Shown: positions 27,924-36,150 of the stretch, in pieces
How the letters are laid out: every line of letters begins with the position of its first letter
Position numbering within the stretch: the stretch's first letter is position 1
NCBI RefSeq assembly: GCF_011759375.1
Contig: NZ_JAARML010000004.1
Location: forward strand, 372,001 to 436,000
Length of the DNA: 64,000 nucleotides
Origin: Paraflavitalea devenefica
Lineage (GTDB): Bacteria > Bacteroidota > Bacteroidia > Chitinophagales > Chitinophagaceae
Direction of reading: 5' to 3'
Made by a program: the position numbers and the translations under genes
The notes under the pieces: model-generated
What the model was told of the DNA's origin: nothing
Databases searched by the model: none
Seen by the model: the letters and a program-made list of their open reading frames with translations, nothing else

Positions 27924-30364
27924 TGATAATAAACTACATCAAGATCGCCTTCCGTAACCTGCGCAAACGCAGGGGACATACTTTCTTAAACATCGCAGGC
28001 CTTACCATTGGCATGACCTGCTGCCTGCTCATCTTTCATTACGTATCGTATGAAAGAAGTTATGACGACTTTCATAAAGATGCCAATGACATCGTTCGCT
28101 TGCGAATAGACAGCTATAGAGGGGGTGAGCTAAGGTGGAAATCGGCTACCGTATACCCCGCTATTGCTCCCACTATGAAGAAGGACTTCCCGGAAGTGCA
28201 GGATTTCTGCCGGCTCATTGATGCTGACCTGCTTATTACGAATGAAATTACCCAGGCAAAATTCAGTGAGAAGAAAGGCTACTTTGCCGACCAGTCTACA
28301 TTGAAAATGTTCAACATACCCCTGGTGCAGGGAAGCCCTGCTACAGCGCTTACCGGTCCTGATAAAATGATCATCTCTACAAGTATGGCCACCAAATACT
28401 TTGGGCGCCAGGACGCCCTGGGTAAACAATTAAAAGTACTTTATGATGGCTTTACGCAAAACTATGAGATCAGTGGGGTGTTCAAAGACTACCCGGTCAA
28501 TTCACACCTTGACATTAAATATTTAGTCTCTTATGATGCTTTTAAGAAGACGCTTTTGATGTCTGGTGATAGCAGTGATCCAGCCGAAACCGCCTGGGGA
28601 TGGTATGACTTTTACGCTTATATCCAATTAAAACCCGGCACTGATATCGATCAATTTGCAGCCAAGGTACCCGCCTTCAGTGACCGGCATATGAACAGCC
28701 GGGAAAGCGCCCGTAAGAACAATAACAAAACGGAAATACACCTGATGCCATTGAAGGACATCCACCTGTATTCCAATTTTAACCAGGAGGCTGAAGTGAA
28801 TGGTAACGGGCAGGCAGTAGGCTTTTTATTCCTGGTGGCCATTTTCATTATTGGCATTGCCTGGATCAACTACATCAATCTCGCCACTGCACGCTCCGTA
28901 GAGCGGGCAAGAGAAGTAGGCGTACGCAAAGTATTGGGCGCCCTGCGTACTGACCTGATCAAACAATTCCTGACCGAGAGTCTGCTGCTGAATATTGTGT
29001 CCCTGGTACTGTCGATCGGTATATTCTATGCATTGATCATTCCTTTCGACCGGTTTACCGGTCATCCGGATACCCATATATCCTTGTCTCCTCATTACTG
29101 GCAGCTCTTTACCATCCTGTTTGTGGCAGGCACTTTTTTATCGGGCCTGTATCCTGCCTTTGTGCTCTCCGGCTTCCAGCCCATTAAGGTGCTCAAAGGC
29201 ATGTTTAAGAATTCTGTCAGCGGCTTGTTATTGCGCAAAGGACTCATCGTACTACAATTCACCACATCGGTTGTACTCATTGCCGGCACCATCATCGTAT
29301 ACCGGCAGGTGAGCTTTATGCGCGATCAAAAACTGGGCGCCAATATTGATCAAACACTGGTGCTGGAAGGCTCCAAAGCGGCGGCAGACACTGCTTACAA
29401 GAATACCTTCCTGTCTTTCAAAACGGCGGTCACCCAACAAAGCGGTGTAAAAAAAATGGCAGCCTCTACCAATGTCATGGGACAGGAGATATACTGGACC
29501 AATACCCACAAACGCGTGGATGCAAGCGGAGAATCGGGCAATACCTTATATAGCCTCGGCATCGACGCTGAATTTATCCCCCTGTTTGATATGAAGCTGG
29601 TAGCAGGCAGGAACTTTGCCGATGATTTCGGCACGGAAAGAAAAAACATATTGTTGAATGAAACAGCTATAAAAATACTCGGCTTCCCCAATATTGAAGC
29701 TGCTATTGGCAAGAAGATCAACAGTGGCCGGGATACCAATACAGTAGTAGGTGTATTGGCCGATTATCACCACCAGGGATTGCAAAAAGCGATTGAACCG
29801 ATGATCTTCCGGTTCAGGCCCGGCAACAGGAACTTTTATTCTATTAAGGTAGCCACGGGTAACCTGCCGGCCACTATCGCCACCATTAAAAATACCTGGG
29901 ACAAACATTTCCCCGCTGACCCATTCAATTATACTTTCCTCGATGAAACCTTCAGCCAGCAGTATAAAGCAGACATTCTCTTTGGCAAAGTATTCGGCAT
30001 CTTCGCCTTCCTGGCCATCCTCATCGCCTGCTTTGGCCTGTTGGGATTATCGGCCTATAACGTGATACAACGTACGAAAGAGATCGGCATCCGTAAGGTA
30101 TTGGGAGCTTCGGCACAAAGCATCCTGGTGCTGTTGTCCAAAGACTTTATGAAGTTGATCATGGTGGCGCTGGTGCTGGCCATCCCGGTGGGCTGGTACA
30201 TCATGCACCAATGGCTGCAGGATTTTGCTTACCGCATTTCCATCGGCTGGTGGATCTTTGCCACAGCCGGTATACTAGCCCTGCTGATAGCCTTGCTTAC
30301 CATTTTGCTCCAGGCGGCAAGAGCAGTAGTGGAGAATCCCGTGAAGAGCTTAAGAAGTGAGTAG
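27923..30364 (+). CDS. FtsX/MacB-type ABC permease (permease 12)
   Basis: 813 residues from GTG at 27923. An in-frame ATG at 27845 would add 26 residues, but that stretch is the translated intergenic repeat module (also found untranslated before permeases 9, 11, 13 and 14), and the family N-terminus (VIINYIKIAFRNLRKRR) begins at the GTG. Loop 1 is REVGVRKVLGA (Glu331), core domain 2 has GVLADYHHQGLQ, loop 2 is KEIGIRKVLGAS (Glu720), and the tail is NPVKSLRSE. Three Cys-type or Trp features mark it: CCLLIF in TM1, WINYINLATARS at the end of TM2, and CFGLLGLSAYNVIQRTKE before loop 2. The substrate is unknown. Confidence 0.94.
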   Translation: MIINYIKIAFRNLRKRRGHTFLNIAGLTIGMTCCLLIFHYVSYERSYDDFHKDANDIVRLRIDSYRGGELRWKSATVYPAIAPTMKKDFPEVQDFCRLIDADLLITNEITQAKFSEKKGYFADQSTLKMFNIPLVQGSPATALTGPDKMIISTSMATKYFGRQDALGKQLKVLYDGFTQNYEISGVFKDYPVNSHLDIKYLVSYDAFKKTLLMSGDSSDPAETAWGWYDFYAYIQLKPGTDIDQFAAKVPAFSDRHMNSRESARKNNNKTEIHLMPLKDIHLYSNFNQEAEVNGNGQAVGFLFLVAIFIIGIAWINYINLATARSVERAREVGVRKVLGALRTDLIKQFLTESLLLNIVSLVLSIGIFYALIIPFDRFTGHPDTHISLSPHYWQLFTILFVAGTFLSGLYPAFVLSGFQPIKVLKGMFKNSVSGLLLRKGLIVLQFTTSVVLIAGTIIVYRQVSFMRDQKLGANIDQTLVLEGSKAAADTAYKNTFLSFKTAVTQQSGVKKMAASTNVMGQEIYWTNTHKRVDASGESGNTLYSLGIDAEFIPLFDMKLVAGRNFADDFGTERKNILLNETAIKILGFPNIEAAIGKKINSGRDTNTVVGVLADYHHQGLQKAIEPMIFRFRPGNRNFYSIKVATGNLPATIATIKNTWDKHFPADPFNYTFLDETFSQQYKADILFGKVFGIFAFLAILIACFGLLGLSAYNVIQRTKEIGIRKVLGASAQSILVLLSKDFMKLIMVALVLAIPVGWYIMHQWLQDFAYRISIGWWIFATAGILALLIALLTILLQAARAVVENPVKSLRSE

Positions 30365-30373
30365 TGAAAGAAA

Positions 30374-30486
30374 GCGAGTGGTGAATGGCAAGTAGCGAGT
30401 GGGACGATGCAGGCACTGGCCACTAGCCATTTACCACTAGCCACTGGCTCATCAGGAAAGAATAGCTAACAATAAAACACTAATTG
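30374..30486 (+). repeat. Hairpin-leader-GTG module before permease 13
   Basis: The left arm is at 30374-30403 (GCGAGTGGTGAATGGC and on), the loop is ACGATGC, and the right arm is at 30411-30442. The tail ACTGGCTCATCAGGAAAGAA and the leader ACAATAAAACACTAATT follow, up to the GTG at 30486. About 22 of 30 arm positions pair. It is nearly identical to the module before permease 14. Confidence 0.8.
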
Positions 30487-32897
30487 TGATAAATAAGTAT
30501 TTCAAATCCGCCTGGCGCAAACTATGGAAGCATAAAACAGAAAGTGTTATCCACCTGGCAGGCTTGTCCATTGGTATGACGGCCGCTGTACTGATCATGC
30601 TGTGGGTACAAAATGAGTTGAGCTACGACAACTATCACCCGCAGGGTAAGCAGGTATACCGCATCACCAACCACGTACCCATTACCAAAGAAGAAACCTG
30701 GGTATGGGAGAATTCACCTTATTCCCTCACTCAAAAGGCCGCCGAAGAGATACCGGAGATAGAAGCGATGGGACTGCTGGCGCCCGCCTCCTATAACACG
30801 CCCATTATTAACATGAACGGGCGGCTATTGAAAGAAAAAAAAGCAGCTTATGTTTCCAGGGGCTGGTTCGATGTGTTCAAATATGACTTTATAGAAGGCT
30901 CGCCCGCTACTTTTTTCCAGCAGCCCTTTAGCCTGCTGTTGACAGAATCGGGAGCTAAAAAATACTTCGGCAAAAAAGATCCTGTGGGCCAGGTGATGCG
31001 TATTGACACCCTCAACTACCAGGTACAGGCCGTGGTGAAAGACGTTCCCACCAACTCCAGCTTTCAGTATGACATGCTCATCCCGCTGGACGCCCTGCAA
31101 AGCAACCCCAACAAAAAGAAGCAGGACCTGCAATGGGGCAATTTCAGCTATATTACTTTCATTCGCCTGCGTGCGGGAACATCACTTGCACAGGTAACCA
31201 ATAAGCTCAATAGCCTGCTGGACAAAAACAGGAAAGACAACAAGATAACCACTTCCCTGTTGCCCCTGCAGCAACTGCATTTTGATAATACCGTGCAGTC
31301 TTCATCTTTTACAGCAGGCAACCGCCAATCAGTATACATCTTTGCCATCCTGGCCATCCTCTTGCTGATAGTAGCCTGTATCAACTATGTGAACCTCACC
31401 ACTGCCCGGGCCAGCCTGCGCTCCAAAGAAGTGAGCATCCGCAAGATCGTAGGCGCAGCAAGAGGTTCCTTATTTGGCCAGTTCATGATAGAATCGGTAC
31501 TTACCAGCCTGCTGGCCCTGCTGCTCACGATATGTTTTGTACAACTATGCTTACCCTTCTTCAACCGGCTTACCCAACAGCAATTCTCCCTGCCATTTGC
31601 CTCCGGCCGTTTTTGGGGGTTGATCACCGGTACACTGGCAACAGTAACTTTGCTCACCGGCATCTACCCTGCCCTGTTATTATCCTCCTTTAAACCCATC
31701 AGCCTGTTCAAGGGCAACAATATATTAAAGCTGAAAGATGTCACCCTCCGTAAAATATTGGTGACAACACAGTTTACGGTCTCTGTAATGTTAATAGCGG
31801 CCACGCTGATCATCTATGGCCAGCTCAATTATATCCGGGACCAGAACAGCCACTTTAACCGTTCGCAGGTATTCAGTTTTACCGTACCCTATAAAGTAAT
31901 GGGTCCCTACCTGCGGGATGAAGGCAAAGTGAATAGCTTTCACAACGCCCTGAAGCAGGAATTGCTGACTACCCCTGGTGTGGAACAGGTATCGGTGGCG
32001 AATGAATCGGTGATTGATATACAAAGTTCTTCTTCCGGTAATGCAGACTGGGCAGGCCGGCCAACCGATTTTGAACCGGCCCTGGTACGGTTATCAGCCG
32101 ATGCCAACTTCCCTTCCCTCTTTGGCCTGCAGTTAGTAACAGGACGCTGGTTCCGGCCCAATGATAAGTCCGATGCTATGAACAGTTTCATCCTGAATGA
32201 AACCGCTATTAAGCAATTAAAGATCCGTCAGCCCTACATTGGTCAGTTCTTCCGGTTCAACGGGGATTCGGGCCAGATCGTAGGTGTGGTGAAGGACTTT
32301 CATTTCCGCAGTCTGCATGAAGCAGTCACTCCCCTCGTATATCATACCGGTGATGACTGGTGCAGCAGTTATTTTATAAAAATAGCCCCTAAAAGTGCGG
32401 CCACTGTTCTGGCCAAAACAGAAAAAATATGGAACAGAACAGTTCCCGGCGAGCCCTTTGAATATACCTTCCTCGATGAGTCATTTGACAAATTATACCG
32501 CGCGGAAAATAAAATATCTATGCTCATGACGCTCTTTGCCGGCATTGCCATCTTTATTTCCTGCCTCGGCCTGCTGGGGTTGGCGGCCTTTACTACGGAG
32601 CGGCGCATGAAGGAGATCGGTATCCGGAAAGTATTAGGGGCCAGCATCCGGAGCATTATAACGTTATTATCAAAAGAGTTTTTCTTGCTGGTGCTCATTG
32701 CCATTGTAGTAGCCACACCTGTTGCCTGGTGGACGATGGACCTGTGGTTGCAGGATTTTGCTTACCGCATCCGTATCAGCGCCTGGACATTTTTATCCGC
32801 CGGTATGATCGTGGTACTGATCACCCTGATTATTGTTGGCCTGCATGGATTGCGCGCAGCGATTACGAATCCCGTGAAGAGCTTAAGAAGTGAGTAG
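30486..32897 (+). CDS. FtsX/MacB-type ABC permease (permease 13)
   Basis: 803 residues, GTG start fixed by the module. Loop 1 is KEVSIRKIVGA (Glu315): Ser317 stands in for the Gly and IVG for VLG. Loop 2 is KEIGIRKVLGAS (Glu710). Core domain 2 has the fullest form of its signature, GVVKDFHFRSLH. The first core domain carries a Trp-rich ETWVWENSPYSL segment near residue 75 not seen in the others. The tail is NPVKSLRSE. The substrate is unknown. Confidence 0.95.
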   Translation: MINKYFKSAWRKLWKHKTESVIHLAGLSIGMTAAVLIMLWVQNELSYDNYHPQGKQVYRITNHVPITKEETWVWENSPYSLTQKAAEEIPEIEAMGLLAPASYNTPIINMNGRLLKEKKAAYVSRGWFDVFKYDFIEGSPATFFQQPFSLLLTESGAKKYFGKKDPVGQVMRIDTLNYQVQAVVKDVPTNSSFQYDMLIPLDALQSNPNKKKQDLQWGNFSYITFIRLRAGTSLAQVTNKLNSLLDKNRKDNKITTSLLPLQQLHFDNTVQSSSFTAGNRQSVYIFAILAILLLIVACINYVNLTTARASLRSKEVSIRKIVGAARGSLFGQFMIESVLTSLLALLLTICFVQLCLPFFNRLTQQQFSLPFASGRFWGLITGTLATVTLLTGIYPALLLSSFKPISLFKGNNILKLKDVTLRKILVTTQFTVSVMLIAATLIIYGQLNYIRDQNSHFNRSQVFSFTVPYKVMGPYLRDEGKVNSFHNALKQELLTTPGVEQVSVANESVIDIQSSSSGNADWAGRPTDFEPALVRLSADANFPSLFGLQLVTGRWFRPNDKSDAMNSFILNETAIKQLKIRQPYIGQFFRFNGDSGQIVGVVKDFHFRSLHEAVTPLVYHTGDDWCSSYFIKIAPKSAATVLAKTEKIWNRTVPGEPFEYTFLDESFDKLYRAENKISMLMTLFAGIAIFISCLGLLGLAAFTTERRMKEIGIRKVLGASIRSIITLLSKEFFLLVLIAIVVATPVAWWTMDLWLQDFAYRIRISAWTFLSAGMIVVLITLIIVGLHGLRAAITNPVKSLRSE

Positions 32898-32906
32898 TGG
32901 AAGAAA

Positions 32907-33019
32907 GCGAGTGGTGAGTGGCAAGTAGCGAGTGGGACGATGCAGGCACTAGCCACTAGCCATTTACCACTAGCCGCTGGCTCATCAGGAAAAAATAGCT
33001 AACACTAAAATACTAATTG
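32907..33019 (+). repeat. Hairpin-leader-GTG module before permease 14
   Basis: The left arm is at 32907-32936 and the right arm at 32944-32975 around ACGATGC. The tail GCTGGCTCATCAGGAAAAAA and the leader ACACTAAAATACTAATT follow, up to the GTG at 33019. The length from hairpin to start matches the previous module base for base over most of its span. Confidence 0.8.
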
Positions 33020-35418
33020 TGATAAAGAATTACATCCTATTGGCATGGAGGAATCTCATACGGCACAAAACATTCTCCATTATCAATATCCTCGGGCTCT
33101 CCGCAGGCATTGCCTTCGTATTCCTGATCGGCGCCTATATCTGGGGTGAGCTGCGCGTAAACAATTCCATTCCCGATAATGACCGCGTGTTTATCCTGCA
33201 GAGCAAGTGGCAGAAGGCAGATATGGGCATGAGTCTTACCACGCCTGCCCCACTGGCAAAGGCGCTGCGGGAAAACTTTCCCGACCTCGTAGCTGATTAT
33301 TATCACCATGATGGCATCAGTTCCATTGTATCCAAAGGCAATAAGTATTTCCGGGAAGGACTGCAACCAGGTGATGCCAGCTTCCTCACCATGACCGGCT
33401 TTCCCCTGTTGTATGGCGATGCCCGCACCGCCTTCAACAATCCCAATGCCGTGGTGCTCACGGCAGCCAAAGCACGCAAGTACTTTGGCCGTGCCGATGT
33501 GATCGGTGAAACCCTCACCTTCCAATCCTTCGCCGGCACCAAACAGGATTTTATCATTACCGGCGTATTGAAAGACCTGCCTTACAATACGGTCACCAAT
33601 TTCACCAATACCTCCAATGAGATCTTCCTGCCCACCGAAAGCCTGCGCTTCTTTGGCCGCTATGATGGCTTCCAGGCCTGGCCCAACGTGTACATCGTAA
33701 ACTATGTAAAATTGCAGGCAGGCGTACAACCTGCCGATCTGCAAAAGCCCATTCAGCAATTGTTGAAGCTGAATGCATCGCCGGAAATAGCCGCTAACCT
33801 GCAGGTACAATTGGTGCCGTTGAATGAATATTACCTGCAATTGAACAATGGCCTGGCCCGCAGAATGGTGTATACCTTGTCTTTTGTAGCCTTGTTTATC
33901 CTGCTGATGGCAGTGATCAATTTCATCAATATTACCGTAGGCAATTCCACCACAAGATTGAAGGAGATCGGCGTACGCAAAGTAATGGGTGGCAGCAGAC
34001 AACAGCTCATCGGGCAATTCCTCATAGAATCCATTGTACTGGCCCTGATCAGTGTAATACTGGCCCTGGGCATTTACCAGTGGGCCATCCCCTTCTGCAG
34101 CAAAATGCTGGGCAGGCCGCTTCCTTCGCTGACGGCATTGCCGCTTCAGTTTATGCTCATCCCGGTATTGATGGCACTGGTAACCGGTACACTGGCAGGA
34201 TTGTACCCCGCTTTTATCCTTTCCTTGCAACCTTCGGTAGACTCCCTGAAAGGGAAGCTGAAAACGGTGAAAGAGAAAGTAGCTTTCCGCCGGTCGCTGG
34301 TGGCTTTACAATTCACCACCGCCATTGTAGTATTTGTAGGCGCTATTGTGGTTGACAAGCAGCTCTCTTTTTCTTTCAACAGCAGCCTGGGCTACGACAA
34401 GGAGCAGGTGATCACAGCAGCCGTGCCGCGCGACTGGACTGTGAAAGGCGTGCAGCACATGGAGATGGTGCGCGATGAAATGGCCACCCTGCCGGCTGTG
34501 TCTTCAGCCAGCTTCTCTTATGAGATACCCGACGGTATGAGCGGCAATGACAATATGAAGCTGTACAAAGCAGCAGAAGATTCCAGCCGGGGTATTAATG
34601 TCACAGGCTTAAGTACAGATGATCAATATGCCACCACCTATAAATTGCAACTAGCAGCCGGCAAGTTCCTGGAAAGGGATACTACTGCCCTTGTGATCAA
34701 TGAGAAAGCGGCCCGCGCATTGGGCTGGAACGATCCACATGCCGCCCTGGGACAAAACATGCGGTTCCAAGGCTCCCAACAACGCTATACCATTGCCGGC
34801 GTGGTAAAAGATTTCCATTTCACCAGCAAGCATGAAGCGATTGGTCCAATGGCATTCCTGCATGTGAAGAATACCCTGATGTACCGCTACCTCTCCTTCA
34901 AAGTTAAACCGGGCAATATGCCCGAAACGCTTGCTGCGCTGGAAAAGAAATGGGCCGCCGTAATGCCGGGAGCGCCATTTGATTATAAGTTCATAGATGA
35001 TACGCTGGGCTTTATGTACCGTTCAGAGATACAACTGAAGAAGGCGGCGCAAATGGCCACCCTCCTGTCGCTGGTCATTGTATTGCTGGGTGTATTTGGT
35101 ATTGTGGCGCTGAACATCAGCCGCCGTATGAAGGAAGTGGGCATCCGTAAAGTACTGGGCGCTTCGGGCTGGCAGATCATCACACTTTTCCTGAAGGAGT
35201 TTGCCTGGATGATCTTATTGGCCAACCTGATTGCCTGGCCATTGGCCTACCTGGTACTGGAAAACTGGCTCAGCAACTTTGTGTACCGTATCCACATCAA
35301 CTGGATACCTTTTGCCACCGTAGCGCTGGTGATTGCGGCATTGATCACCGTTATGGTGACCATCCAAACTTTTGTGAGGGCATTGAATAATCCCGTGAGG
35401 AATCTGCGGAGTGAGTAA
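33019..35418 (+). CDS. FtsX/MacB-type ABC permease, end of array (permease 14)
   Basis: 799 residues, GTG start. It is the most divergent member of the first cluster. TM2 ends NFINITVGNSTTRLK instead of NLSTAR, loop 1 is KEIGVRKVMGG (Glu316), loop 2 is KEVGIRKVLGAS (Glu706), and core domain 2 has GVVKDFHFTSKH. The tail is NPVRNLRSE rather than NPVKSLRSE. Before loop 2 it reads GIVALNISRRM where most have GLxxxxxxxRxKE with aromatic or Ala-rich text. It ends the array; 20 bases later lies the stop of a convergent small gene. The substrate is unknown. Confidence 0.94.
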   Translation: MIKNYILLAWRNLIRHKTFSIINILGLSAGIAFVFLIGAYIWGELRVNNSIPDNDRVFILQSKWQKADMGMSLTTPAPLAKALRENFPDLVADYYHHDGISSIVSKGNKYFREGLQPGDASFLTMTGFPLLYGDARTAFNNPNAVVLTAAKARKYFGRADVIGETLTFQSFAGTKQDFIITGVLKDLPYNTVTNFTNTSNEIFLPTESLRFFGRYDGFQAWPNVYIVNYVKLQAGVQPADLQKPIQQLLKLNASPEIAANLQVQLVPLNEYYLQLNNGLARRMVYTLSFVALFILLMAVINFINITVGNSTTRLKEIGVRKVMGGSRQQLIGQFLIESIVLALISVILALGIYQWAIPFCSKMLGRPLPSLTALPLQFMLIPVLMALVTGTLAGLYPAFILSLQPSVDSLKGKLKTVKEKVAFRRSLVALQFTTAIVVFVGAIVVDKQLSFSFNSSLGYDKEQVITAAVPRDWTVKGVQHMEMVRDEMATLPAVSSASFSYEIPDGMSGNDNMKLYKAAEDSSRGINVTGLSTDDQYATTYKLQLAAGKFLERDTTALVINEKAARALGWNDPHAALGQNMRFQGSQQRYTIAGVVKDFHFTSKHEAIGPMAFLHVKNTLMYRYLSFKVKPGNMPETLAALEKKWAAVMPGAPFDYKFIDDTLGFMYRSEIQLKKAAQMATLLSLVIVLLGVFGIVALNISRRMKEVGIRKVLGASGWQIITLFLKEFAWMILLANLIAWPLAYLVLENWLSNFVYRIHINWIPFATVALVIAALITVMVTIQTFVRALNNPVRNLRSE

Positions 35419-35437
35419 ATAGAACCAATTGAATGAC

Positions 35438-35659
35438 TTATATGTCTAATTCAGGAAAATGGATGTGTTTATCCTCGTAATCTTTAACCAGTACAAGCAA
35501 TAAATCCAGTTCATCAGCTTCAGGTGTACCTTTTGCTGCCTGAAATATTTCCATAGTACGCTTAAGGGCTTTTTTATACTGGGCCTCGGTTTTAATTACT
35601 TTCCAGTTCATATTATTTTGTTCGACCTCAAGATTAACATCCATATTATTGAGTAACAT
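35438..35659 (-). CDS. HigA-like antitoxin, shortened (no HTH domain)
   Basis: 73 residues. From about residue 17 (MNWKVIKTEAQYKKALKR) it resembles the N-terminal part of HigA-type antitoxins common in Bacteroidota (KTE--Y--AL followed by GTPE-DEL-LL--L---YE). Those proteins continue with an XRE-type helix-turn-helix; here the frame stops right after HFPELDI, so the DNA-binding domain is absent. No HigB-type toxin gene is seen beside it. An internal ATG at residue 17 may be the true start. It is probably a remnant, or a stand-alone N-terminal domain. It is transcribed away from the P-loop fragment. Confidence 0.5.
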   Translation of the reverse strand: MLLNNMDVNLEVEQNNMNWKVIKTEAQYKKALKRTMEIFQAAKGTPEADELDLLLVLVKDYEDKHIHFPELDI

Positions 35660-35674
35660 AAGTGTTGTTATTCT

Positions 35675-35778
35675 ATACTGTATAGCTACGGACGAATATG
35701 TAAATTTATATTAGTCCATAAGTATTAATGAAATATATTTGTGGACGACTATAAAAAAATAAATTTGTCCATAACTTA
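35675..35778. promoter_or_regulatory. Divergent gap with repeated GTCCATAA-type motif
   Basis: The AT-rich gap between the antitoxin-like gene and the P-loop fragment holds four copies of one motif in both directions: GGACGAATAT (about 35681), TAGTCCATAAGT (about 35713), TGTGGACGACTAT and TTGTCCATAACTTATGG (about 35755). Such spaced repeats are what an autoregulating antitoxin usually binds. This is inference, as the local antitoxin lacks its HTH domain. Confidence 0.35.
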
Positions 35779-35990
35779 TGGCAGAAACGATCCTGTTTCC
35801 TATTCACAACAATATTCAGTTCGCGGGCAAGCAGATAAAAATTGATCGTAGCTCGCTCGCGACCGTACTTACAAACGCACCATCAAAAGTGATCATACTG
35901 TCCGGCGACGGCGGTAGCGGTAAGACTGCACTGATAAAAGAGGCCGGCATTACCTATGCGCAGAGCGTTTCGCTCCTAGCTGTCGGCTAA
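35778..35990 (+). pseudogene. N-terminal fragment of a P-loop NTPase
   Basis: 70 residues with one clear Walker A motif, GDGGSGKTAL, at about residues 43-52. The frame then ends, with no Walker B, sensor or other ATPase part. Residues 1-40 (start MAETILFPIHNNIQFAGKQI) form a plausible leader of a STAND- or AAA-type NTPase. The following 160 bases (GC-rich, starting GAGGATCCCCGCCCTGG) contain no continuation that I can find in other frames. It is most likely the stump of a larger gene lost by deletion or rearrangement; a functional small protein is less likely. Confidence 0.45.
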
Positions 35991-36150
35991 ATTATTACAA
36001 GAGGATCCCCGCCCTGGCGCGACCTGTCCCGCCCTGCGGAAAGCATCCAGCGCAGACAAGTGCATGAACGTGCTTGTGTCCCTCCTTCCAATCCAACAAA
36101 TCCTTTAAGAGGTCTCATACGCTTAATCATTCCGAATCATTCAATTAATA

